Below, piece after piece: positions 26,688 through 39,239 of a stretch of 64,000 bases of DNA (position 1 is the first letter of the stretch; every line of letters begins with the position of its first letter). The translations under genes were made by a program, and so were the position numbers. This DNA is from Ochotona curzoniae (lineage: Eukaryota > Chordata > Mammalia > Lagomorpha > Ochotonidae): NCBI RefSeq assembly GCF_017591425.1, contig NW_024467120.1, positions 11,925,746 to 11,989,745 on the forward strand. Reading direction: 5' to 3'. Under the pieces are notes generated by a model. That model was not told the DNA's origin, made no database searches, and saw nothing but the letters and a program-made list of their open reading frames with translations.

Positions 26688-27002
26688 AGGTCTTTTATTG
26701 TCTTTTAAATTGGAATGTCAGACTGAGAGAGAAGCAAAGGGGAAGATCTTCCATCAGTTAATTTACTCCCCAAGTGGTCACAACAGCCAGAGCTGAACTG
26801 ATCCAAAACTAGAAGCCAGGAGCTTCTTCCAAATTTCCCACACAAGTCCCATGGCCTTGGGCCATCCTCAACTGCTTTCCCAGGTCACAAACAGGGAGTT
26901 GGATGGGAGGTGGAGCTGCCGAAATTAGAACTGGCACCCATATATATGGGATCCTAGCACGTTCAGAGAGGACTTTTAGCAGCTAGGCCATGGTGCCGGG
27001 TC
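26688..27002 (-). mobile_element. CSINE-type SINE, diverged
   Basis: Reverse-orientation CSINE blocks: GGAAGATCTTCCATCAGTT, TTTACTCCCCAAGTGGTCAC, AACAGGGAGTTGGATGGGAG, TATGGGATCCTAGC and TAGGCCATGGTGCCGGG. It is convergent with the young copy just left of it. Confidence 0.88.
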
Positions 27003-28005
27003 CAAGCTCTGCCATTCTTAACAAGCTCCTGACATCCTGTATTCTAAGACACTTACTCCAGTTCCAGCAAGCATGTTCACATTCCATCCTGCCAGAAGAA
27101 AGGGGCAAAGAACATCCCAGGATCTGTGGAGATTGAAGAAGCTCAGGAAATAGTACCTCAGATCTGTACCTTTGCACTTGAATCTGAAAACCCTTGCCGA
27201 CAAGGGCTTTAGACTTTGACTATAATAAGCCAGCCGGAGACAGTCTCCAAAATGCAACTCAGCTGTCGGCTGTCACCACCCTAGGAATCTCCTGAACCAG
27301 AGGAGTTTACACTCATGTCACAGGCACTATATTACAAGCTGTCCAAGTATGAATTCTTAAGCCCTGGACCAGCTGGACAATTCCCAAGGAAGCTACCATT
27401 AGTACGTCTAGTTGGCACATCATTTCAAGAGGGAGAGAAATATGTGGCGCTGGCAGTTGTCAGGGTCCTTAAATTCAAATAAAACTATCGATGGCTAGGC
27501 AATCACCTGACATTTGTGGAAAATACATGCTCTAATTTTCCACATAGAAATGCGGCTTTTGTCCTAGAAGGGATTTCTGGTGTGCTAGAATTTGAATGCT
27601 GGCTTCTCGGCTATTCTGCCCCATCCTGCAAGGGAGACAGAAGGGTAGATGAAAGACGGATAGAGGAATTCAGCGAGCAAGCTTTGAGTGACAGCTAGAG
27701 GCAGATCCTTACGATCTCTGCCCCCCACCATCAAGTCGCCATTCCCACACACATTTTTCTCCTTGATCTAGTTTTTGATGTTCTTATATCTTGTTACCAG
27801 CATTTACTCCAAAGTAAGAACCCATGTTCTTCCCTTCCACAGACCCTGCATGGCCAGGTTTCCTTGCTTCTCTTGGAGGACACATAACCACTTAGTTCCT
27901 CTTTCTCTTTTCCATTCTGTGTGTGTTGTGAACACACAACCCAGCATCTGCCCCCACTGTCAACACTCAGAAAATATACACATAATAGATACATCTTAAA
28001 ATCCA
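27003..28005. other. Intergenic, no gene seen
   Basis: Moderate GC with no supported gene or named repeat. Confidence 0.6.
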
Positions 28006-28007
28006 TT

Positions 28008-28262
28008 AGTGTGAGGCAGGCACTTAAGAGCGAAGACATCAGCACATTGCGGAGCCTTGGCATGATTCAAGTGCAACATCTGAATGCAGTGGTTGCCTAG
28101 GAGGGTCATAGACACACAACTGTAATGGTCGAAGTACCTGCAAGGAGAGCAGACCTAGACTCCCAGCTTCAGATGTCCCAACCCCTGCTGCTGCTGGCAC
28201 TGGGGGATTAGCCAGCAGGTGCAAGGTGTCTCTCTTCCTTTTGAATACGTCAAAAATTTTTC
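28008..28262 (+). mobile_element. Old SINE related to CSINE2
   Basis: Blocks GGCAGGCACTTAAGAGCGAAG, CCCAGCTTCAGATGTCCC and TGCTGGCACTGGGGGATTAGCC, with a CT-rich end, suggest a heavily mutated older SINE. Confidence 0.45.
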
Positions 28263-28377
28263 TATAAGTAGTACGATTACAACTTCTACACGGATATTTA
28301 TGAGGGAGCTAAGATGAAGTGATCACAGGAAACATCTTTGGGCAATGGTATAACGTGAGAACTGAGTGATACAGTGG

Positions 28378-28540
28378 CTTTTCATTTTTTTTTTTTTTCT
28401 TTTTACAAATCGTCGTATATCACAAAAGCAGGGAACTGAAAGAGAACTGCAACAGCCAGGATATGAACCAGCACTCATATGGGATCCTGGTGCATACAAA
28501 GCAAGAATTTGCCTCTGAGGCAACAAGACTAGGTCCATCA
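28378..28540 (-). mobile_element. CSINE-type SINE fragment
   Basis: Reverse tail (T-run 28386-28399), then AAAGCAGGGAACTGAAAGAG, ACTCATATGGGATCCTGG and GAGGCAACAAGACTAGGTCC. The central part of the element is deleted. Confidence 0.7.
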
Positions 28541-28617
28541 CATAAGGTTTAGAAAAAAGAAAACGACCTGAGAGAAATGAAATGAAATTGCTAAAATTTA
28601 TACAAATGAATCACCTG

Positions 28618-28914
28618 AGAACCTGGCACGATGGCTCAATTGGCTAAACCATCAGCTTGCAAGCGTGCGGATAACATAGGGGCATCAGTGCATGTAGAGT
28701 GCTGCACTTCCCACCCCAGCTCCCTGCTCATCACCTGGGAAAGCAGTAGAGAATGACCCAAGGCCTTGGGAGAGCTGGAACAAGCTCCTGGTTTCAGATC
28801 AACTAGCTGCTGTCAAAGTAACCATTTAGACAGTAAACCACTGTACGGAAGATCTATCCCTCCTACTACCTTTCCAATAAAAAATAGCTAAATCTTTAAA
28901 AGGAAAAAAAAAAA
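28618..28914 (+). mobile_element. CSINE-type SINE, diverged
   Basis: Head CCTGGCACGATGGCTCAATTG, CCAGCTCCCTGCTCATCACC, GGAAAGCAGTAGAGAATGAC, CCACTGTACGGAAGATCTAT and a CCAATAAAAAATAGC tail ending in an A-run. Confidence 0.85.
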
Positions 28915-29626
28915 AACCTTGAATATCCAAGTCCCCATGTAAATGCAAAACAGCACACCTCAGGAAGGGGCTGGGAGATTGCTCAGAGGAGCAGCTTCCT
29001 TGCTGTCGTAGTGAGATATTCAAGTAGTCCAGAAATCAAGCACACTGAGACTTCCCTATGAACACAGACATTCAGAAAAGCCTGGTGGAGGCGTCTTTGC
29101 TGATGTGGGATCAGACAGCAGCTAGTCAGCCAAAATGGAAACACCTGCTTCCAAGCAAAAGTAGCATTGCCTGTGCTCAACCTCCACCCTAACTTAGCCA
29201 CGTGGACCAAAAACGGTGCACGAAAGCTTCCCTTACTCTACTGGCACAATGAATTCACGGCTGTGAATCTAGCACAAGTGGCAGCAATAAAAACTGAAAT
29301 ATCCATCCATTCTTAGACAGCCGTTCAGTTAGCAGCTTCTTCATGGTTACCAGTTCACAGCGTAGCAATAACAAGACAAATAGCTAACGCACTGCAATTG
29401 AAAAACCACAATTACATTTAGCATGACAGACATCATGAGTGCATAGAAAAGAAAATCATTCTAAAAAAGCTGCCAGTTTTACTTTCTGGGCATGCTCAGC
29501 ATCCTAAAAATGTTTTGAAGCAACCAAACAGGACAAGATATACCGCTTCTTAAGCCAAAAAATCATCCCAAATTAACCAACCAAAAATAATAAAGACATA
29601 CAGTGACAAATGAGGAAATCTCTGAA
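28915..29626. other. Intergenic, no gene seen
   Basis: No supported gene or named repeat before the 3' end of the next H3 gene. Confidence 0.6.
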
Positions 29627-29654
29627 GTCACAGCTGTTTTGAAGATGAAGTGGT

Positions 29655-29670
29655 GGCTCTGAAAAGAGCC
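29655..29670 (-). terminator. Histone mRNA 3' stem-loop of the second H3 gene, with HDE
   Basis: The minus strand reads GGCTCTTTTCAGAGCC, beginning 40 bases after the H3 stop. The HDE AAAACAGCTGTGAC follows at about 29627-29640. Confidence 0.95.
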
Positions 29671-29709
29671 TTTGGATTTTCACGGTGCGGTGTTCCAGGG
29701 AAGGACGAC

Positions 29710-30138
<429 letters not shown>

Positions 30139-30177
30139 CTACAAGGAGAGACTGAGTGCGTTCCGCACCGTTCTCCC

Positions 30178-30207
30178 TTTAAATATACTGAGGGACATTC
30201 TTATTGG
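30178..30207 (-). promoter_or_regulatory. H3 promoter: TATA-like box and CCAAT
   Basis: The minus strand carries TATATTTAAA at 30178-30187 and a CCAAT box at 30203-30207. A TGACGTGG CRE-like half site lies further upstream near 30259. Confidence 0.8.
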
Positions 30208-30209
30208 TC

Positions 30210-30772
30210 TCTCCACTTTAAAAACTCCCGCGGAGTAAGGCCAGTGGCTGCAGCGAGGATGACGTGGTGCTGACGCACTGGGCTCTCATTGGATTAATTC
30301 CTTCCGGCCCAGCGACAACTTTTTTGCCGCTCTTGTTCGTTTACTATGGTGATTGAACCGTAGCAGCCGTTAGAGAAGCATTTGATATTCAGTGCGAGTC
30401 TTCCGGGAATAGGCTTGGAACGCCTCGTGTCCCAGCTATTTTCCTGCGGATTTCTAGATTGCGGCAACTGCCACTCTAACACATCCCTGGGCTCCTGTCA
30501 AATGACAAAGGCCTTAGGAAATTCGGATCCGCCTAAAATAGCTCCGAACCCGACTTTTCCCAACAATTCTGGACTCCTGAAAGCCTCAACAGCCGTTCTC
30601 CTAGCTCGGTGACAACCTCCCGGACTCATGTTAGCTTAAACCTCTTTGTCTACCACAGTGAAAACAGAAGCTGTCCCCAGCAGCTATGTTAAAGTTTCAG
30701 GACCTGTGGGGCGAAAACGAAGGGTTTTACTGCTACTTTAGACAGGCGGGATTGTATGAACTGAACGAAAAC
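30210..30772. other. Intergenic GC-moderate segment upstream of H3
   Basis: Contains CRE-like and CCAAT motifs near 30255-30295. No open frame of known type. Confidence 0.55.
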
Positions 30773-30781
30773 ATTTCTTGG

Positions 30782-31090
30782 TCCCGGCGCTGTGGCGCAG
30801 TGGTTAAGTCCTCGCCTTGCACATCCGGGATTCCATATGGGCGCCGGTTCTATCCCGGCAGCCCTGCCTCCCTTCCAGCTCCCTGCCTGTGGCCCGGGAA
30901 AGCAGTCGAGGAGGGCACAAAGCTTTGGGAACCTGCGCCCATGTGGGAGACCCGGAAGAGGCTCCTGGCTTCGGATCGGCATAGCATCGGCCGTTGCGCT
31001 TACTTGGGGAGTGAATCATCGGACGGAAGATCTTCCTGTCTCTCCTATCTGTATATCTGCCTTACCAATAAAATAAATATTTTAAAAAAT
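30782..31090 (+). mobile_element. CSINE-type SINE, young, with TSD
   Basis: Near-consensus full-length copy: CCCGGCGCTGTGGCGCAGTG head, GGGCGCCGGTTCTATCCCGG, GGAGTGAATCATCGGACGGA and CCAATAAAATAAAT tail. The short duplication CATTTCTT flanks it at 30772-30779 and 31091-31098. Confidence 0.95.
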
Positions 31091-31235
31091 CATTTCTTAT
31101 GACGCCTTTGCCAGGGGTATGGCCTATTTGTTACCCACAAAAACTGGACACATATCCTAACCTCAAATGTACAACATGAAGTATAGCACTCTTTAGAAAT
31201 GACACGGCTAACAGCTCATCTCTGAAAACGTGGAT

Positions 31236-31251
31236 GGCTCTGAAAAGAGCC
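31236..31251 (-). terminator. Histone mRNA 3' stem-loop of the H2A gene, with HDE
   Basis: The minus strand reads GGCTCTTTTCAGAGCC, beginning 46 bases after the H2A stop. The HDE-like AGATGAGCTGTTAGCC lies at about 31206-31223. Confidence 0.95.
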
Positions 31252-31296
31252 TTTGGTTTGAAAACAAAACAAAAAAACCTTTACAGATCTTAGACT

Positions 31297-32466
<1,170 letters not shown>

Positions 32467-32495
32467 ACGCGTGCTTGGGCACAATTCACCCCAAA

Positions 32496-32511
32496 GGCTC
32501 TTTTCAGAGCC
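32496..32511 (+). terminator. Histone mRNA 3' stem-loop of the second H2B gene, with HDE
   Basis: GGCTCTTTTCAGAGCC begins 30 bases after the H2B stop. The HDE AAAGATCTGTGACATT lies at 32528-32543. The whole 3' flank up to the HDE is nearly identical to that of the first H2B. Confidence 0.95.
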
Positions 32512-32544
32512 ACCTACACAGCCTATGAAAGATCTGTGACATTG

Positions 32545-35500
32545 GTGTTTATGCATACTGATTATAGGTAACTAACTGGCCACAGTTACTCCTTTTTACT
32601 GCTTTGGGGAGATACAGCATTCTGTCCCCAACCTGGTTCTGGTTACAAAAACTCCCTTCAGTAACAATGTGCCAGTGTTACTATACTTGAATTTAACACA
32701 ATTGCTATCTGGTGAGCCATAATGTTTTGGACTCTTGCTCCTCTGTACTGTACCTGCATTGCTAGATTACTAAATTTCGTTTTGCTTTTAGCACAGAAGG
32801 GTATCATTACAAGGAATTACTGTCTAGTCATCTTTGTCACTTTTTATCGTGCAATCCCTTACTACCTTCAGGATGGCCCCAGTATTTAGGTTTGAACTTA
32901 TTTACACAAAAACACAACTGATGATGTGAAGGAGATTTCTAGTTTGTTTACTTTATCAGCTGTGATGTGCTTTTTCTTGGTTTTCTCATTGGTATTGTAC
33001 GTGCCTCCGCAGCAGATGACAGCGTGCTTTAACTGACTCAATTTTGGATTGCTGCATATGCAGCAAATTCCCTATGCCTGCGATAATAAAGGCGTCATTT
33101 AATATCTTGTATATCGTTGTCGGATTCACTGTAGAAGTGGACATGGACTCTCGGCCAAAAAAAAAAAAAAAAGGTGGAGTCACAAGAAAATTTTAAAAAC
33201 CTTTTTCCAGGTGTTAAAACTTACAAAAGCCTCTGCAAAACTCTTCCCAGAAAAACCACGGCTCCAGCTAACTGAAAACGCCAGAACACGCCACCTTGTT
33301 TTCGGCGTATCAGATTGGTAGCACTCGCATGCCTCATTTGCATGTGCGTCACAAGCTGGAGTTTGCCTCATTTGCATGAGCGGACCTGAATGAGAAGGAC
33401 TTCAGATTTTTTATTATTCTTCTTGAAGTGTAAAAGCTGGGCCACATAGATAACTGGGTCCCCTTGAGCCAGTGTCCAGTCTTCTCTGCTTCTGAAAAGA
33501 TTGCAACACTTGCACTTGCCTCCCCACTTTTTCATTTCTATACCATCTGAGGAAACATCCTTGACCCCATCCCAGGGTCAGCATAACAATGACTACTAGA
33601 AATACTGGGTTCAAAGATGAGTGGATAATAATGTATTCTTGTTTGTAGCACATAGATGATTATCTTACTGTGTTATACACATAATCACAAGACCCAAATC
33701 CCAGAAGAATCACAGGCAAAATATTCACCAGCACTTCTGTATTCATTTGGGTGAAATCATTAACTGCTTGGAAGGGAATCAGCTCCAGATATTCCCAGGA
33801 GTGTTGCCAAGAACAAAAATACTTTGTTCAACTCTTCCGGTCCTATGCTAAGGAAAAGGGATGATTTACTTAACTGATAACTGAGCCTTACCAGGGACTA
33901 TGTGTACTAGGGTTTTTTGTGGGTTTTTTTTTTTTTTTTATATGTAAAAATGAATAGGATAATGTTAAAATATAGCTCATGAATAAGGAAGCTAAAACAT
34001 AAAAGGAACCAAGCATTAAAGGGCAAAAGGGCAAGAATTATTTGTGAACTACCTGGTGAGTCACATGAAGCTGAACATATGTTCCCCCAAAATTCAAATG
34101 GGATAGGCAAGCAAAATAGTATGTAATAGCATGGGCCAGAAAAATGCAAAGTCTTATCAAGACCAGAAAGACAAAAACATTCAGGGCCAGGGTTGCCTCT
34201 AGTGGGACAACTGGAGGATGAGCTTAGGTCAAAGCAGTTCTTGTTCATATCTATGATGATAGCTCATTTGCCATTGGACTCACATATGGTTCTCCTGTTA
34301 TCTATCCTTCATAACTGACCCATGATTTAGAATATTTTTATTTGCTTATACTCAATTAAAAAACAATGCATAAATCTATTAATGAAAAAGTTACTTCACC
34401 TCCCTCACAAACATAACATCCATAAGCAATTAAATGGTGCTTGTATTAAAATTTTCATCACTCTTCACCTCCCAGAATTCTGTAAATATCCAGAAAAGAC
34501 AGGTAGCGCTCTTTGCAAAATTGTTGCCAATATGCAAGACTTACTCATTTTGTATGGCTCCTTCGTGTATTATTTTCCTTTCCTGCCAGGAGAAGGAACC
34601 TCCCACATGCATTGAAATGCTTCATTTTTGTCAACGGTAAATTCATTTAGACTTATGCTACTTATTCATTAATCCATTCACTTGTTTAGATGAATTCAAT
34701 ATAAATAACTTAAAAACAAAATAGTCAGTGCAGCCATGGATTATGTAAAAGAATTAATCCGTAATCAGAACCAGAGGCAGGAAAAACATACTGCATGGGC
34801 CCTGTGCTCGTGTGTAACGCAGATTCTTTCACTAGCCCACAGGGCCTCCAAAACCAGCACCAAGCCACTGTCCAAGTACCAAAGACCAGTCCCGTTACTG
34901 CCACTAATACCCCCCTGTGACATTGTAGTTGATATTGCATTCTTGCATCACTTTTCATAGAATATGTTCTAACTGCAAGCTGACTGCCACCTCTCCAAGG
35001 ACAAGTAGTGGGAATTTGCAGTGCTGAGCAGCCTGGCCACAAACAGACAGTCTCACTGAGGGGATAAAATTGCAATACAAACCTACAGGCGCTAAGCAAG
35101 GACTACCTATGGAGATGTGGAAGCTGAATGTTTTACATGGAAAGAACCAGATAGACCATCCCCTTGGAGACTCAGAAAAAAATTTCAAAGAGTTTGTACA
35201 GCTGGGTTGGGAAGAATAAAAGGCTGCAAAGTGAAAGTGACCAGATCAAGAAAGCAGGACCTTGTAAGCCACTCAAAGGACTTGGGCCTTTTACTCTGGG
35301 AGATGTCAGAGCACTGTTCCATCTGCTTGGCCCCTGACTGCATCCCATTCACCTGCTGTGTAAAAAGCAAGCCAGGCAGAAGCAGGTGGGAGAGGAGGAT
35401 GCTGAGCAGGACAGCAGTGGGGAAGACTGCGTTCTGACATTGGTGCTAACAGGACTCACTAATAGGTAGAGGGTGAAAGTTGAGGGGTGGGATGGAAAAA

Positions 35501-38065
35501 AAAAATGACTCCAAAGGGAAGAGTAAAATCACCAGTCACCATTTTCAAGAAGAGAAACTGGTTTTGTGAGAAGTGATGGCAGAAATTCTGTGTGAGACCT
35601 GTTTAAGTCAGAAGTGAAAGTAATTCAGACCCTCAAGCAGAGACTTGCGCCAAGGAGCAGCGCCTCTGACTCTGCAGTTCAAAGCCTGTGGTTTAGGTTT
35701 CCACACAACTACAGTATCTCCACAGCTATAAGAAAACATGAGTTTAACAGTATCACCTGTTCATGTTCAAGTCTACCTTCTCAGATCTGGAGCTAGTAAG
35801 GTGCACAGAAAGACCAAACTGTTACAAGATTCATCAGCTGAGGTGCCTGAGAACTTTCTGGAATTGCATTAAAATATGTGGAAGAGTGAGTGATTGTCAG
35901 GAAGGCTCAAACTTCAACAAAAATCAATTATCTGACTAAGAATTCCAATGTCATGACCCATTTGCTTAGTAAGGACATTTTTGCACAATTCTGAATTAGG
36001 AATAATACCCGTTCTGATTCTAAGGATTATAGACGAAATGAATGACTAGAAAAAGCACTGCTAAACCAACAGCCATCAATTCACATGCCACATTTCTTAT
36101 TCCCCTGACCTAGCATCCAGTCGGCACACTGCCTCTCTTCATTATCAGCCTTCCTTTCTAAGATATCTCACCTGATAGTGTTGTTAGTCTCCTGACAGTT
36201 TTACTCTGACAATTGGTAACATTGTTAAGATCCCAGACCTGTTCCCTGATACAGTTTCCTACATCCAACTGACTAGCCCTTAAACATGTTAGAGACATCT
36301 CAAACTCCCTGGTACCCAAGGCTTGCTCCTTATTAGCTCCGGACCTTGCTCCTTCCCTGTTCCTCCCACACTTTAGCAATTGGTATGTACGTGGGTTCCA
36401 TGTCATCCAAATCATTCGTGAATATTCTCCATTTCCTACCCTTACTAGCTCAGAAAACCATCAACTCTTCTTTGAAAATACACACAAAATCCACAGGCTA
36501 AATTAACACAAGGATCAATAGCTCTCAGATCTCTGGCCTCCTAAATGGTTTCGCTGCTCCTGCTGTCCATGCTCCATCATTCAGAGAAGAAGGATGTTTT
36601 CAAATTTACATCAGCTCTGGTCAGGCTTCTGCTCTGAACCCTTCGGTCATTCCCACCCACTCAAAGCTAAACCCATGTCCATATTCTGGCTGCAAGGCCT
36701 CAGAACAACCTACACCTGTCCTTGAACCCCAATCTCCAGGTCTTTCCTATTTGGTCTTCCGTTTGGACTATTCCTCCAGATCTTTCCCAACCGTCACTTC
36801 ATCAATAAAGCTTTCCATGGTCCTATCATCTCCTCTTCCCCCTTTCCACCTTCACCTTAAAGCCTACTCCTGCTTGTCGGGGGACCTTAAAGAGCTCACG
36901 CCACCTAACACAGATATTACTTATTTACAATTACTCCACGCTCCGTTTATACACTGATATAAAAATATTGCCCTGTTTAATTTCATTCATTGCTGTTGTT
37001 ACCGAAGATTCAGGTCCTTGTCAACAATGTCCAGTAAGAACAACCAGTACAAGATTAGAGGATACAGACTTAAATCAGTAGATGAGGCACCAGGCAGCCA
37101 GTGTTCTTCCGAATGAGCGTGGCTCGGGGGTTTTTACAAGCTACAAAGGCGCTGAGTTCTCGCCTGTAATGAGAAGTGGAGAGCATTGTTTCCAGGGTCG
37201 CCGCCCTGACGCCAATTTGTCTCAAGTCTTGGCAATGCATCCCACTTCTGCCATTAAGACATATGGCTGTTCGTTTGAGCCCGCGAAGGATAACAGATGT
37301 ACGGGATACCGGTGCCCCCGCGCGGCAGCCTGCAACAGAACCCGTCTTCTGTCTGGAATAGCATGAGGAAGAAAACGAGGGTGATCCTCCATGCTTAACG
37401 AGGCGCTGTTCTACCGAAACAGCAAGCTGCCAAGCACAGTTCGTCTGGATTTGTACTGAGAAATCCCTAATTATCTCTAACTTGGCACTAAGTTAACACG
37501 AAAGTTTGAAGTGGCTTATCTGTACTGTGCACCTGGTTAAAACCACGGTCTTCAGACACCTGCGCAGTCTAGTTTTTGCAGAATGAGTACAAATTGATGC
37601 TACCATGGCGTTAAATGCGGATTACATACCTAATTCAATAATCACCGCTTAAACAACAGCTGCCTTCTAATAGCCTGAAATAACCTGACTCCCTGCTATT
37701 TCCGTAACAAAGTACATAATAACTGACACGGTATAGAAACCAGATTGCGACGCGCGTGCTGTTCCCTCCCCGAGCACCCAGATACTGAGCTATGGCGGCG
37801 GGAACCAACCAGCTCCTACCGTCCCTCATACCGCTTTGTTCCCTGTTCCCGCCATTTTGAGGGCTGCAATATTGCGGAACCGTCTCACATGTCAGGCTGC
37901 TTACCAAAAATTTAACAGGAAAACGGGGAAAATCATCCTGCAGTTACGACAGTAAAGCATACATCGCAGGAATGCGACACAAATCAGTTTCACGAAAAGC
38001 TTAAAACCCAACCAAAAAAAAAAAACCACAACTGCCGCAAAAACGCCATTGCCGCAAAAACGAAA
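32545..38065. other. Intergenic between H2B and the third H4, no gene seen
   Basis: A 16-base A-run lies at 33157-33172, two octamers at 33336-33343 and 33370-33377, and a T-run near 33922. The 36.1-36.95 kb part has the texture of an old LINE-2-like repeat but is not assigned. A CpG-containing segment with GCCATTTTG and GGCGGCGGG motifs lies at about 37740-37870. No coding region is supported. Confidence 0.5.
33336..33377. promoter_or_regulatory. Two octamer motifs (CCTCATTTGCATG) with no adjacent gene
   Basis: CCTCATTTGCATG occurs twice, 34 bases apart, in a short GC-richer island containing a CCAAT box on the minus strand (ATTGG near 33314). The same core with the same CCTC prefix occurs in the H2B promoter at 31987. 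No histone coding region or snRNA gene is visible within a few hundred bases. Confidence 0.5.
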
Positions 38066-38099
38066 AAACGTGTTAGCTCTTTTTCATGAAAACGTGGGC

Positions 38100-38115
38100 G
38101 GCCCTGAAAAGGGCC
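38100..38115 (-). terminator. Histone mRNA 3' stem-loop of the third H4 gene, with HDE
   Basis: The minus strand reads GGCCCTTTTCAGGGCC, beginning 33 bases after the stop. The HDE AAAAAGAGCTAACACG at about 38069-38084 is a close match to the U7-complementary sequence. Confidence 0.95.
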
Positions 38116-38147
38116 TTTGGTTGAGAGTTCGGGGTTGCAGGAGCAGC

Positions 38148-38546
<399 letters not shown>

Positions 38547-38559
38547 AGGCTGCGTGCAC

Positions 38560-38900
38560 TGGCTCCGCCCTTCTGGCTGCAGTTCCCGCCCCTCGCGCCA
38601 GCGCGATGACGTCACAATGCGCTGATTTGGCGCGCTCTCAATGGATTGGGCTGCGGCCTAAACTGCTCTTTTCCCACCTGAGAGTGTTTTAGGGCGTCCT
38701 GACAGGGTCGGAAGGTTCACGGTTTTTAGCGATTGTCATTTACCGTCTGGGACGTTTGCGGCAGACGGCACGGGAACCCCGGCTCCCACGCCCGGAAGCA
38801 GCGGCCTCGCTGCCGCGCTCGGTCCCGGACGTGGCGGCTCCGGCAGATGGGAGCTCCGCAGAGGAGTTGCAAACTCCAGGTCTTTCACCCAGCAGCCTTA
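38560..38900. promoter_or_regulatory. CpG-rich segment upstream of H4
   Basis: This stretch is much richer in CG dinucleotides than the surroundings and holds Sp1-like GGCTCCGCCC, the CRE and a GATTTGGCGCGC E2F-like site. It extends well beyond a normal histone promoter, so a divergent transcript is possible, but no coding frame is visible. Confidence 0.5.
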
Positions 38901-39155
38901 CATGAAGGACTTTGCGAACACAGATAACTGTTGTGATTTCACCCCCTACTGATGATCGGGACGCGTTCCTATCTCCACTTCCGAACCCATTTACTAAGCC
39001 CTGGAAACCTCGTGTCACTATCCAGCCGCCCGTTATCTGCGCCCAAAGACTTACCAGTGTGTTGGTGTTTAGGTCTCTATCACCAATATTTGGATTAAAA
39101 ACATATTATCTGCAGACGTTGTTAACAAAGGTATTGAAGCGGTGAGCGGCCGTGA

Positions 39156-39227
39156 AGCAGAGTGGCGCAGCGGAAGCGTGCTGGGCCCATAACCCAGAGG
39201 TCGATGGATCGAAACCATCCTCTGCTA
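39156..39227 (+). tRNA. tRNA-iMet (CAT), initiator methionine
   Basis: A 72-base gene identical to the vertebrate initiator tRNA as I know it: AGCAGAGTGGCGCAGCGGAA start with A1:U72 pair, anticodon loop reading CCCATAA, the initiator-specific GGG/CCC anticodon-stem pairs and a TCGAAA T-loop in place of TTCGAA. It has no CCA and no intron. A T-run (39235-39239) ends Pol III transcription. It delivers the first methionine at start codons. Confidence 0.98.
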
Positions 39228-39239
39228 TCAGCTGTTTTT

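Noticed and set aside
32986..33183. 65-codon minus-strand frame (contains TIYKILNDAF) as a possible histone relic
   Set aside because: Only a handful of residues resemble the H2B fold, and neither the tail nor the C-terminal helix is present. It is not distinguishable from chance.
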